In this document: positions 54,120 to 64,000 of the stretch, one piece after another
Layout: each line of letters begins with the position of its first letter
Numbering within the stretch: position 1 is the first letter of the stretch
NCBI GenBank assembly: GCA_963556255.1
Contig: OY744605.1
Coordinates: 41,545,384 to 41,609,383, forward strand
Length of the DNA: 64,000 bases
Origin: Allolobophora icterica
Taxonomy: Eukaryota > Annelida > Clitellata > Crassiclitellata > Lumbricidae
Reading direction: 5' to 3'
Made by a program: the position numbers and the translations under genes
The notes under the pieces: model-generated
The model's input: the letters and a program-made list of their open reading frames with translations, nothing else
Database searches by the model: none
What the model was told of the DNA's origin: nothing

Positions 54120-55845
54120 GAGCTTGTATAATGCGTCAATGTTTGCGCTCGGATGAAAAGGAATTCAGCAGTAAGCCTTTCATATTTAATTAGCTCCTTG
54201 TACAGGTATAATTTGTGTGCGTCGCACGTGTGGAGAAAAAAGAAAGAGCTGTTGGAGCGAATTGAAATTTGAAGAGTGTAATATAAATTTGTGTTGAGTT
54301 AAAGTGTATTATTGGTGTTCTTCTGTGTTTAATTGAAAAACAGACATATTTGAAAAGTGTTCGGACAGTGTTCATGCATGCATGTGAAATGACAGCCACG
54401 CACTGTTAAACAACCTATAAGTAGTGGTAGAGTAAAGGACAAGCATGGATTAAGCAGGTAAAAGGAGAAGAAGTTAGGAAAACATTGTCACGAACAGTGG
54501 AGTTGACAGCGATAAGCTTATATAGTTTATATTTATAAGGATACAAAACTGCATTCGTTTATTTATAGGATATGCAGTATATATATAGGGCCTATATATA
54601 TTAGTCCCGGAGTCAGTAGCCGAGTAATTACCAACTGATATTAAGTAGTTTTTTTCACATATTTTACATAACCTATCATCCAGCCTCGGCGACCCTTGAG
54701 AGAAGGTTCACGCATCCTTGGGTGCCGCTGCAACAGGGATTGGAAACACTGGATTAATCAGTTCAGAAATCCTGCTAAACATTTAACAAGGGCTTCACTA
54801 CAACAAACTGAATCATCGAAAAATATATATGAGTTTTAGAGGGGCTACAGAGTTTAACACGCAGCGCCCGTGAATAGGCTGGTGCCCTGCTCTGGGCCTC
54901 CGAGTGGCGCTTTAGAAGTTTGGAGATTATGATTACGATTAGGAAGAAACACTAGCATCGTGATTACATGACTGGAGCACAGAACTTATCGTTCGTGACT
55001 TCGGTGCGCTGTTGGACGGTGAATTATCAATAGCTGCTGATCACGTGAATTCACTTTGCAGAATCTGCTTCTGTCCGTTGCGCCAGATACGGCTCATCTG
55101 GCTCATATGGCGCAACCCTTCGTGCAATGCAGCCATAAACCTCGTCTTCATTCATTTATACTGACGCGAATTGGCTACCGTAACTCCATTGGCTCCATTA
55201 TGGCCAGAACGTTGAAGCAGAACTGAAGCATGCACTGAACAGAGGCACTTTAAGATTTACCTTGTCAGAGTAATCGATGGATGGTAGAGCAATGGGGAGC
55301 TGCGGATATACTGCTGTAATTGGACTCCAAACTAATTGGCTATGCAGCTGATTGGCTGAAGTAAAGATTGTAAGTAATAAGATCCGAGAACAGATTCTTG
55401 TTGGACACCAGCAATGCAGATATATAGAAGAACGAGATAGAGCAGTACCAATACCCGCTTGCTGGGACCGATTCCAGAGGTAAGAAGCGAGCCAGTTTTA
55501 GGCACTCCCAGAAACATCGAAGTTTTTACTAAGTCTAGAAAGTAGTAGCCTGTGGTCGTTGCTTTCCAGTATCATTGACTCTGTCCAGCGTAACGGCTAG
55601 TGAAATTTCTGTGGAGTAGCCTTCACGGTAAGGTTATTGGCAAGGATTGAAGTTATCAGATGAAGTAAAGGTGGGACTAAAGCAGAGGTAAAACATGATG
55701 GAAAACAGCCTTTAACAAAAGACAGCTTGGCCAAATATGCAATAAGGCAAGGGAAAAATTTAGAACAAGAAAATTAAATGATGTACGTATTAAGTCCGTC
55801 TCCTGTTCAATATCTCTCTCTTGCCTCTGCTCTTACTCCTTTTCT
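54118..55845. other. long stretch without recognised genes
   Basis: About 1.7 kb with no coding region recognised. Near 54840-54920 a GC-rich CAGCGCCCGTGAATAGGCTGG word with GAGTGGCGCTTTAGAAG may be another SINE/LINE 3' end. Confidence 0.3.
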
Positions 55846-55859
55846 CAGAAGAATATAGA

Positions 55860-56190
55860 GAACGTCAGTAGCCTCTCTACATGTGCTTTGTTGATTTCAG
55901 AAAGGTTTTTGATCATGTCTCGCATGAGATGCTCTGGCTGACCATGGTAGACATGGGCTACCCTACTCACATCGTTAACCTGCTTGCCGGACTCTACTGT
56001 AAACAAGCTAGAGAGTGGCCGTTGTACTATCACGAGAGTTCGTGTTAAGAAGCGGGTCTGGCATTATGGTCGAGTTGGATATATGAGGGAGGTTCTAATC
56101 AGGTGTGTCCAGCCGTGGCCGCTGCCTGATCGATACCCCGGTGACGCCAGTCCCAAGCCTGGGTAAAGGAGGAGGGCTTGTTACGACAAA
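55860..56190 (+). pseudogene. RT fragment of a further non-LTR retrotransposon
   Basis: The plus strand encodes LYMCFVDFRKVFDHVSHEML then WLTMVDMGYPTHIVNLLAGL, the RT motif A region of RTE/Jockey-like elements ('DF.KAFD.V.H..LW..M...G.P'). The next block is frameshifted (VKKRVWH in place of 'VKKGVRQG'). The segment CCAGTCCCAAGCCTGGGTAA (about 56147-56166) may come from another part of a related element, so this copy may be rearranged. Confidence 0.6.
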
Positions 56191-57280
56191 CGTCGTTAAA
56201 GAAAAGCTCATCTATAGCCCATCTGAGTAATCTGCAATGTTCTAATATCCGTATTTATATGTTTGAAGTCGTTGGAAGCAAACAGACATACCGTGTATCA
56301 CAAAAAATTGGTCAACACACATGATTAAAATACTCGCATAGGCCTATCTATGGGAACATATGCGAGAAATGCTGCATTTGTTCCTTATGGAGGGACAGAT
56401 TCTATTCAAGATCCACCTATACCTTGACGATCTGCGAGTTAACATGGGTGCCCATCACTATGCTCTACTGCCTCTGGAGATTTACAAGTCCCTTGCTCAT
56501 CCATCACAGTATACCTTAAGGTTTCCCTACTCGTTTGCAAAACTTTAATTAAAATATTTAGACTGCACTGAAAGAGTGAAATTTTCTCATTCTAATTACA
56601 AGTTTTATTTTCTGCGTTTTTGTGATGTGGTCCAACAGTTCTGCGCACAATTTGCGGACTACAACGTATGGCCTACAACTGCATTGGTATACAATAAAAG
56701 CCGAACAGCTTCATTGACAGGACTCTGCATACAACACGGGGATAATGAAATTCTGTTCCTTTCCTGATTAACAGCTCTGTCTGTTCGTGGTCGTGCGGGA
56801 TTTTGCGAATCGATTGGGGATAAATTTCCAGGCGTTACAAAATTAATAACGCACTGACATGCACTATTGTGCTTGCTCTAGACTCTATACCTAACATAAA
56901 TACACAGGCTTTCTAATTTCATATATACACTATGCATTGACATTTACTATCCTTTGACCTGCTGCTATCAGCGACGTACTGCTCCCGATGTCCTGTATTT
57001 TGGTTATCAGCTCTGTCAAAACACGGTTCTCCACGAATTGACGCTTACAGTATTCTTTAAGCCAGAGGTATACGATTCATGGTTGTGGCAGTGCATGGGT
57101 AAAACCCATCAAAGGCGGGAACATAGACTCCCCAGGGCCCATGCGAACAGTCCCAACGTCTCTCGAGAAATCGCATACTTTAGAATGAACGATTAGTAAA
57201 CCATCACACGTTGAATTGCCATTTCCCTTTTATGTGATGATCTACGACAACAAGCACCCATATTAATTAATCTTTATATA
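56191..57280. other. unassigned sequence
   Basis: No gene recognised in 1.1 kb of AT-rich sequence. Confidence 0.3.
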
Positions 57281-57322
57281 TATATATATTAGGGTGGTCC
57301 TCAGCAACATGGGAAAAAATTT

Positions 57323-58773
57323 TTGTTTTCTTTTAATGCGTCCCACCATCTCATATGGTACTCCTCCAGTAAAAACTTATTGCTGCCAAAACTGGTTGTG
57401 ATTGGTGCACATTTAGGGTATGCTCAATCCACTTCTTTGTTGGATGTTGGTGCTATACAAAATGTAACTCTGCGAAATTGTGAAAGGTTAAAACAGTTTT
57501 TATCTAAACTCCTCTCTGTCCTGAAGCTGTCATCCGGAATTCGTTGGGGCAATGGCATATGCAATTATTGAGGTTCTGTCTAACTGGGGCGTTAAGGATT
57601 GCATCAAAGGACTCAGCTTTGACACAACTTCCAGCAACACAGGACGAAAGAAAGGAGCTTGTGTTTTGGTAGAAGCTGCTGGAGAGAAAAGTGCTCTGCT
57701 CGGCGTGCAGGCATCATATCCCATAAATTCTTTGGCAGGAAGCCTTCAACACCACAATGGGACCATCCAGTTGGCCAATGGCCCCGAGGTCCTCCTGTTG
57801 AAGAGGTTCAAGGCATTCTGGCCCAATAATATTGTCGCAGATTACAAACCTGCATGGTGTAGAAATTACGGTCATTGCAGCTGCACTCTGTGATATTTCG
57901 GCCGAGGTCATGGACTTAGCGATGAATCAGCTTGAACTAATACATCAGGGTGATGACTGTTGTGAACTCCTCGAGCTTGCCGTTACGTTTTTAGGAGGAG
58001 TTCCACCTCGAGGAGTTTCCTTCATGAAACCAGGTGCCATCCACCATGCATGATTCACGGCAATATTAATAGATGTGCTTAAGATCTTCCTGTTCAGAGG
58101 TTCGGCTTCAAACTGACGAAACGAGAAGCACAAGATCTTGAACATTTCTGCATTTTTGATGTCGAGGTATATACAAAGCCTTGCTTCCTCCCCCAACTAC
58201 CAACTGCAGCTCCTACCAGTAACTTGAAACTATTCACGACATTTGACTCGCCAGCGTCCAAGGGTGTTCTGAAGAAGTTGTGTGGGCAGCTTTGGTATCT
58301 GAGTGAAGAGCTGATAGCATTAGCCTTCTTTGACCTAGGCGTTGAGAAAAGAGTAGTGGTGGAAGGACACAGTCAGGCAGGAAAGGAAGCGAATCGTATT
58401 TCTTTGGACCAGTCCAAGATTCCAGAATTAAGACTACGTGATTTCGTGACCGAAAACACGCGTAATTTCTTCCAGATTCTTGACTTGTCAGATTCCTTCC
58501 TGGAAGTCAACCCGGAGGTCTGGCTGACAAATCCTGACTATCTTCAAGCAGAAGATGTTGTTCGAGAGCTTCGTGGTGTCAACGATACTGCAGAACGAGG
58601 GGTGGCATTGATGCAAGAATACAATGCATTGCTGACAAAAGACGAGGAGCATACTCAGTTTGCTCTTCTTATCATCAAAGAATTCCACAGGCTCTACCCC
58701 GATAGCAAGAAGGCTACTGTTCTCCAGAGTGTCGCTTCTGTTTCGTACCAAACTGCCGGCACTGGACTCAAAT
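57323..58773 (+). pseudogene. broken transposase-like gene
   Basis: Plus-strand pieces: 57323-57571; 57552-57893 with LSFDTTSSNTGRKKGACVL; 57832-58053 with DDCCELLELAVTFLGGVPP and RGVSFMKPGA; and 58224-58773 with LCGQLWYLSEELIALAFFD, RLRDFVTENTRNFF, AERGVALMQEYNALLTKDEE and LYPDSKK. From memory, these blocks occur in this order in abundant, poorly annotated proteins of cnidarians and other invertebrates that I take to be transposases. DTT and ND.AERG may hold catalytic acids, but I cannot assign a triad. At least three frameshifts or stops separate the pieces. The sequence is well conserved between breaks, so decay is recent or sequencing indels contribute. Confidence 0.6.
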
Positions 58774-58795
58774 AGCGGAATGCACTTGTTCTATG

Positions 58796-58937
58796 CAGCA
58801 TTGTAGGACCTAGGCAAAGCACAACCGCGCATGGAGGTCGCGTACACTTTACTTTTGGGGGTCTTTTTAATTTGGGGCCCCTAGAATCGAGGGGCCCTGG
58901 CGACTGCCCAGCCTGCCCATGCTTTAAGACAGCACTG
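58796..58937. mobile_element. hAT-like MITE nested in the 57.3-kb transposon
   Basis: 142 bp, starting CAGCATTGTAGGACC and ending AAGACAGCACTG, with weak terminal inverted repeats. The flanks GTTCTATG (58788-58795) and GTACTATG (58938-58945) match at 7 of 8 bases. The right half (GGGGCCCCTAGA, GGGGCCCTGGCGACTGCCC) is typical of widespread hAT MITEs. Confidence 0.7.
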
Positions 58938-59025
58938 GTACTATGAACAAGTTGAATGGGCCTGTCCATTATACTTCTGGATGCTGTGCATTCGAATGAG
59001 TGATCATATCATATCGGAAGACTTT

Positions 59026-59065
59026 AGGGTATGCTCAATCCACTTCTGTGGATTGAGCATACCCT
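59026..59065. repeat. 18-bp perfect hairpin in the transposon
   Basis: AGGGTATGCTCAATCCAC, loop TTCT, then its exact reverse complement. The left arm plus loop also occurs at the other end of the element (57415-57436). Confidence 0.97.
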
Positions 59066-59298
59066 CGAAAAATAATCGGATCAGTTGGTTGAATAATGAT
59101 GTCTGGAAAATAAGTTTAGATTTTTTATTTACATGTATATGATTGCACAAAATTAGCAAAACTTTCAAGTGTATTGAGTATAACCTAAATATTGACCAAT
59201 AGTTAAGAAATTTTATACCAATTAGTTTCTTCAAAGGGAGAACCTATTTGAAGGGTGGGAGAGTGCAATTTTGACAGTTTAAATATTAGGACCACCCT

Positions 59299-60400
59299 AA
59301 TATATATATATATATATATAATATATATCACATAAGCATGTGAGTCTATTTATTGATAAGTGTATGCGTGAGTAGCTCTGCACAGTAAACTTTCTTCTGC
59401 ATGCGTGGCACATAATATTCATCAATAGTAGCGCTGCGCTAAAAAATCAATGACCTAATCTCAGGTGAAAACATTCGTTGTCACGTTGTTACAGTTCAAG
59501 CTTGAGATTCGATCGACACCTGAGATAGTGTAACACTTCACTGTAGTACGTTCTGGTTCCGTTTAGCACCTGCTATGGCTTATGTGCACGGCGATTATAT
59601 TCTTCATAAGAGACTCTCTTATAACATGCAGCGGCCACTTAGTGGTTATATCAGCTCATGACAACGGAGAGAGCAGATCATGCAGTGACACGGTATTATC
59701 TAGACAGGCGCCTTATCTGCATGAAAAATTGCCAGAAGGTGCTTTTAAAACAACAGAATGTGTAAAATGTTAACGCACAGTTTTCGCAGAAACATTGAGT
59801 CGGTATTAGAGGCAGGATTTGATTATAACACATTTTATATGCATGGTTTCTGCATGTACGTTGTCCATTGTATGGATGTTTTACTGTAACCTGTCCGGAC
59901 CTCGGCGTTTATGCCTCTGCGCGCGTGCCTGTAAACAGGTCATATTACCGTGGCAATTTTGTTACCGAGTCCGGTCGCGTCTGTTGTAAAGCGGCGCCTA
60001 ATGTCGGGTCCTGTTAAGCGCAAGTGCGTCTCATATTGCCGAGTGTACAGTGCGTCCTGTGGTCCGTCCAGCGGGGGAACGTGTTTAATGGAGCGAATGT
60101 CTTCCACGGTCTTCCGTCCGCTTTAAATTTTCATCATCGACTTTCGGTTCAGCGACTTGGGTTCTTATTTGTCCAGTTGTTGCTGCTGCTGCTGCTGCTG
60201 CTGCTAAACCGGCCGTTCCCCTTTTACCGTCCTCATCTCCCTCCTTTTCCACCACTCTCTACCTCCTGTTCAATATATCTCTCTCTCTCTCTCTCTTGCC
60301 TCTGTTCTTGCTCCTTTCATCACAGAGTCGTTTTCTTCCACGCCCTTTGGCCATCTTTATGGTTCTCACGCTTAATATACGAACATAAACAAAACGGAAT
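59299..60400. other. unassigned sequence
   Basis: Starts with a (TA)n run (to about 59325). It contains a short CTG run (60180-60205) and a CT run (60280-60298). Sequence near 59900-60110 is CpG-richer, but no exon was recognised. Confidence 0.35.
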
Positions 60401-60838
60401 GAGGTGGATGGGTGAATTAACGAACTGGCGGATGGAAAGAAGAAATGGAGGAGCAAAGGAAGGGAGGGAGAAGAAAGGAAGGCAAGAAGAAAAGAAGAAA
60501 GAAAGAAATTTAAGAATAGATGAAAGGACAACTGGTTAGAAATAAGAATCGATGGATAAAAAGGATTGATAGATGCAATAATTGAAACAATGAAAGTGGG
60601 AGAAAAAGGAAGTGAAGAAAAAAGATAGAAGAAAGAGAAAAAGGTGTAGGAATGAAGGAAATCATGAAAGAAAGAAAGATAGTAAGGAAACGAAGTAATA
60701 CAAAATAACTGAAATGAGGGCGGAATAAAGGAAAAATGAAAGAATAAAAGAAAGAATAAATAAATAATTGAAGAAAGAAGTGAAGGAGTGAAGAATGGGA
60801 GGGGAAAGAAACAGAAGGAAGGGAGTACAGAATGTGTG
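60401..60838. repeat. purine-rich GAAA/GGAA region
   Basis: About 400 bp of imperfect GAAAGAAAG/GGAAGG words on the plus strand. Frames are Lys/Arg/Glu or Phe/Leu/Ser low complexity. Confidence 0.75.
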
Positions 60839-60846
60839 CATGTATG

Positions 60847-61013
60847 CAGGGGCGTCTACACCATAGAAACCGTGAAGCAAATGCTCCGTCCAAGAAATAG
60901 GGGGAATATCTGTCAGTGTGTGTGCCACCATTTTAGGGGGAAGGAAGGGGGAGGGGAAAAGAGGGGGAAGGAGGAAGTTGCTCCAATGACTTAGGGGAGG
61001 ATAGACGCCCCTG
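60847..61013. mobile_element. hAT-type MITE, 167 bp
   Basis: Terminal inverted repeats CAGGGGCGTCTA / TAGACGCCCCTG (12 bp, perfect). The flanking 8-bp repeats CATGTATG (60839-60846) and CGTGTATG (61014-61021) differ at one base. A G-rich interior (AGGGGGAAGGAAGGGGGAGG) has no coding potential. Confidence 0.9.
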
Positions 61014-61021
61014 CGTGTATG

Positions 61022-61330
61022 TATAACGAACAAAAGAACAAACGAATAAAAGAGGGATCAAATGAAAGAGAGGAATGAAGGGATGCAGGAAGAACAGAAG
61101 GAATGAAGAAATACATGGATTACAGATCGAAACGGGAATAAAAGGAACTGCAACTGAAAAAGTACGGCAGAAATGAACGACTTAGGCTTAATGAAAAAAA
61201 GAAGAAAAAAAGAGTGGAAGAAAAAGGCAGGAAGGAAAGAAGGAAGAACGGGACGGAAGGGAGAGCAAGGAAAAGACAGCAATGAATTAAAGAAGAATGG
61301 AAGGAAGGAAGTAAGAATTACACACATCTG
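61022..61330. repeat. purine-rich region, continued
   Basis: Continuation of the GAAGGA/AAAGAA-rich sequence interrupted by the MITE. Confidence 0.65.
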
Positions 61331-61332
61331 TA

Positions 61333-61575
61333 TGCATGCATGCATATATGTATGTATGTATGATTGTATGTATGTATGGGTGTGCATGTATGTATGTAGG
61401 ATTGCATGTATGTATGTATGTGTGTATGTATGTATGTATGTATGTATGTATGTATGTATGTATGTATGTATGTATGTATGTATGTATGTATGTATGTATG
61501 TATGTATGTATGTATGTATGTATGTATGTATGTATGTATGTATGTATGTATGTATGTATGTATGTATGTATGTTT
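61333..61575. repeat. (TATG)n microsatellite
   Basis: About 240 bp. Imperfect at the left (GCATGCATGCATATATG, GATTG interruptions), then about 160 bp of pure TATG. Confidence 0.98.
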
Positions 61576-61997
61576 GTGTGGCGATGATTTGACCCGATTG
61601 GTCACAATTGTAAAAACCTTTCTCTGCTTGCGTTATACATGTAACTCGTTTGTCTGCAAGAATGCCTGTCATTGGTATGATGATAGATGGAGGTACTTGT
61701 GAGACATATAGGAGATGAATTCTATAGAATGATACAGTAGATTGAAACAAGAGAATTTGTTATGGAATTAATTAACTGCTACTGCTTAAAGGTTGCAGTA
61801 ATTCTACTGTTACAAACACTGTTCTCTTTGGTGGATTTTTTGTTTGATTTATATACATATGTATAAGTGATGATTCAGATCTCAAGGCCTGAATGTAGGC
61901 TGATTATTAGACTGATTGCATTGAACTTTAGGCATAGGACTATTTGATATGATATATATAGAGAGACATATAAACAGGACTATATATACTAAATTGA
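61576..61997. other. unassigned sequence, possibly 5' UTR of the following retrotransposon
   Basis: No feature recognised. The next open frame starts after a stop at 61995-61997. Confidence 0.35.
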
Positions 61998-62387
61998 AAT
62001 GCTAGGGACATAAACAGAGTCAAACGCAGGAATGACCATACGCTGGAACTAATTCAGCTGGCGACAGATACTCGCGGGCCGGGCCGATGGTGCACGTGCA
62101 GTCAATTAGTAGATACATACAGGGAAGGGAGTAAAGACACTGTAGGCGATGCTAATTATGCTGGGTTAGATAATACAAGTGGAAGCTATAACGCTCGACT
62201 CTCAAGAACCTGTTATATATGTAATGGAACCAGGCTAAATTTAACAGATGATAGTGATGAAAATACGAATGAGGAACTCACTGAGGAACTCAGACTAGAA
62301 AGGGAGTTAATTGTAATAGAAGAGATAGAAGGGGAGGAAGAATTAGATGTAATTTTTAATGAAGATGAAGAAGAAACCTTGAGCAGC

Positions 62388-64000
62388 ATGAATACAGATC
62401 CTAACATTAATTACTTTCAGAATGTGAACTGGTCAAGTGATTACATATCACCACATATGCTCGCTAAAAAGATTAAGGAGGAGAGTGAGTACGAAGGAAC
62501 TAACTTAAGACTCCTCCACATAAACTGCAGAAGTGTACTGCCTAAATTAACTGAAATCAGGGAATTAGTGGAGGGACTCCAAATATCAATTGTTGCATTA
62601 TCGGAAACATGGTTGGATGGTAGCCTGGAAGAAACTATCCAAATCCCTGGTTATGACTTCATAGGGAAGGCTAGGCTGGGAGAAAGAGGTGGCGGAGTAG
62701 GACTATTGGTTAAAGATACTCTAAAATTTCAGCTGTATGAACCTAAAGAAGGCTACAAAAACCATAAAACGTATGAAAGTCTTTTTATAAGACTGCTTCT
62801 AAAAAATTCGAACCCAATAATAGGAGTAATTTATAGAGCACCCGGTCTGCAATTAAAAGATTTCAATGAGGAATTTGATGAATTGGTAACTGGAATCCGG
62901 GATAGCTCTAAGCAGATAATAATAATGGGAGATTTTAATATAGACTTACTCAAACTAAATGAACACAGAGATTCCAACATATTCTATAACTCTTTAATAG
63001 CACATCACTACCTGCCAACCATAACTAAACCAACTAGAATTACCTCCTCTACACGTACTTTAATAGACAATATATATTGTAGCTCATGGTCCAAGTTGCA
63101 AAACTCATACATAGTCATCTCTGACATATCCGACCATTTGCCGATTTACGCAAGTTTTTCCTTGGAGAATGTATATAAAAGAAAGTGCGAAGATAGGACT
63201 CAAAGAGTAATAACTGAGGCAGGAAAGGATCAGTTTCAAAGAACCCTGACAGAGATGAATTGGGATGAGGTTATAAGTCTCTGTGATAAAAGTAACGCGA
63301 ATGAAGCCTATGAAAGTTTTTTGGAGAAATATAGTCGGGCCTATAATGAAGCCTTTCCACATAGAGAAGTGACAAAGCATAAGGTAAAATCGAAACAGCC
63401 GTGGATGACGGCAGGACTGCTGAAATCTTGCAAAAAGAAAAATCTCTTATACATAAAATACCTGAAATGTCCAAACCAACAAAATAAATTAAAATTTGTA
63501 CAGTATAGGAATAAATTTAAAACACTTCGAATTAATGCCGAAAAGAACTACTATGCAGAGGAATTTTATAAACATCATAATGATATGAAGATGACATGGA
63601 AAGTTATCAGAGCAGCGATGAACATAGAAGACAAAAAGGTAAAAATGGACTCATTAATAGTAAACGGAGATAAAATAAATGACCCAGAGCAAATAGCAAA
63701 CATGTTTAATAAATATTTCACCAGTATAGCGACCGATTTAGCGAGTAAAATTCAAAACTCAGTTTGTTCCTTCGAGGATTATATGCCCCCTTCACGATGT
63801 AATTCAATGGGACTGACCCTAACTTCCCAGGAGGAGATTATGAAAATAGGAAAGATGCTAAAAAAAACCCATGCAGCAGGAGTGGACGAGATTGACCCAT
63901 ATATCGCTACCCCCAATTTATCTATGATAGTGTATCCTTTGGTGGAAATAATTAACTGTTCTCTTCTAACCGGTGTGGTCCCGGACTCACTCAAAATAGC
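62388..64000 (+). CDS. non-LTR retrotransposon ORF: endonuclease and start of reverse transcriptase (runs off the window)
   Basis: The frame is open without a stop from 61998 to the window end. The first ATG is at 62388, so 537 codons are visible. The first domain is an APE-type endonuclease that nicks target DNA for target-primed reverse transcription: HINCRS (Asn46), SETWLD (Glu73), GGGVGLLV, YRAPG, GDFNID (Asp182, Asn184), TLIDNIY and SDHLPIY (Asp249, His250) are all in place. A basic linker follows (about 275-470), then the start of RT (KTHAAGVDEIDPY, near 500). About 130 upstream codons are open but lack an ATG; they include RTCYICNG and an acidic Glu-rich stretch. Either a first ORF continues into this one, or initiation or splicing is unusual, or the start lies at 62388. 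Unlike the other LINEs here it shows no damage. RT core motifs lie beyond the edge. Confidence 0.9.
   Translation, partial: MNTDPNINYFQNVNWSSDYISPHMLAKKIKEESEYEGTNLRLLHINCRSVLPKLTEIRELVEGLQISIVALSETWLDGSLEETIQIPGYDFIGKARLGERGGGVGLLVKDTLKFQLYEPKEGYKNHKTYESLFIRLLLKNSNPIIGVIYRAPGLQLKDFNEEFDELVTGIRDSSKQIIIMGDFNIDLLKLNEHRDSNIFYNSLIAHHYLPTITKPTRITSSTRTLIDNIYCSSWSKLQNSYIVISDISDHLPIYASFSLENVYKRKCEDRTQRVITEAGKDQFQRTLTEMNWDEVISLCDKSNANEAYESFLEKYSRAYNEAFPHREVTKHKVKSKQPWMTAGLLKSCKKKNLLYIKYLKCPNQQNKLKFVQYRNKFKTLRINAEKNYYAEEFYKHHNDMKMTWKVIRAAMNIEDKKVKMDSLIVNGDKINDPEQIANMFNKYFTSIATDLASKIQNSVCSFEDYMPPSRCNSMGLTLTSQEEIMKIGKMLKKTHAAGVDEIDPYIATPNLSMIVYPLVEIINCSLLTGVVPDSLKI

Larger units (their letters stand above)
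57291..59298 (+). mobile_element. DNA transposon of unclear superfamily with transposase-like frames
   Basis: About 2.0 kb bounded by 11-bp perfect terminal inverted repeats AGGGTGGTCCT / AGGACCACCCT. (TA)n lies on both sides, so the target duplication cannot be read. Inside are plus-strand frames that together look like one protein of a multicopy, transposase-like family. A 25-bp subterminal sequence occurs at 57412-57436 and again at 59023-59047. The second copy is followed by its own reverse complement. A hAT MITE (58796-58937) is nested within it. Confidence 0.8.

Noticed and set aside
60024..60539. 171-codon plus-strand frame
   Set aside because: It crosses CTG, CT and purine-rich simple sequence and shows no domain.

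Overview
The window is eukaryotic and almost certainly from an animal. It has vertebrate-length microsatellites, tRNA-derived SINEs, decayed LINEs of the CR1/L2/Jockey type, hAT-type MITEs with 8-bp target duplications, a mariner relic, and one exon of a neuronal gene ending in a clean GT splice donor. There is no operon-like organisation. The frequent short word AGGCCTA and the repeat mix suggest a marine invertebrate, possibly an echinoderm or other invertebrate deuterostome; this is only an impression.

Host content is sparse. The one convincing host coding segment is on the minus strand at 46281-46591. It matches the N-terminal A region and the start of the C domain of synapsin and ends in a GTGAGT donor. 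A CpG-rich, TATA-less promoter-like segment (palindromic NRF1 site, E-box, CCAAT, YY1-like motif) lies about 1 kb upstream of it at 47475-47760. If the gene continues to the left, sequence below 46275 is largely synapsin intron 1. I did not find the next exon.

Left part (1-17.7 kb): simple repeats, a mutated mariner (2827-3838), a SINE back to back with a LINE 3' end (4181-4983), a CAGT higher-order repeat (6146-6645), a cluster of three CRE palindromes (6926-7165), an interstitial telomeric tract (10666-10728), a minus-strand SINE, and a minus-strand LINE interrupted by a hAT MITE with a perfect 8-bp duplication.

Centre (17703-26544): a complete, apparently young Ty3/gypsy element. It has two 365-bp LTRs that I read as identical, intact gag, an intact pol (protease, RT, RNase H, integrase with GPY/F and a chromo-like tail) and a third ORF coding for an env-like membrane protein. 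Gag and pol are in one reading frame, separated only by a single UAG followed by a small predicted stem-loop, which suggests stop-codon readthrough. The third ORF is in the same frame again.

Right of it (27.7-30.4 kb) lies a 127-bp satellite with higher-order structure. A related satellite in inverted orientation (about 92-bp and 195-bp monomers) lies at 42.5-43.85 kb. Between and beyond are foldback elements (34701-35124, 41762-42082, 50412-50549), LINE remnants, more hAT MITEs and long microsatellites. At 57291-59298 is a roughly 2-kb DNA transposon with 11-bp terminal inverted repeats and broken transposase-like reading frames. At the right edge an uninterrupted non-LTR retrotransposon ORF (apurinic endonuclease, then the start of RT) runs off the window.
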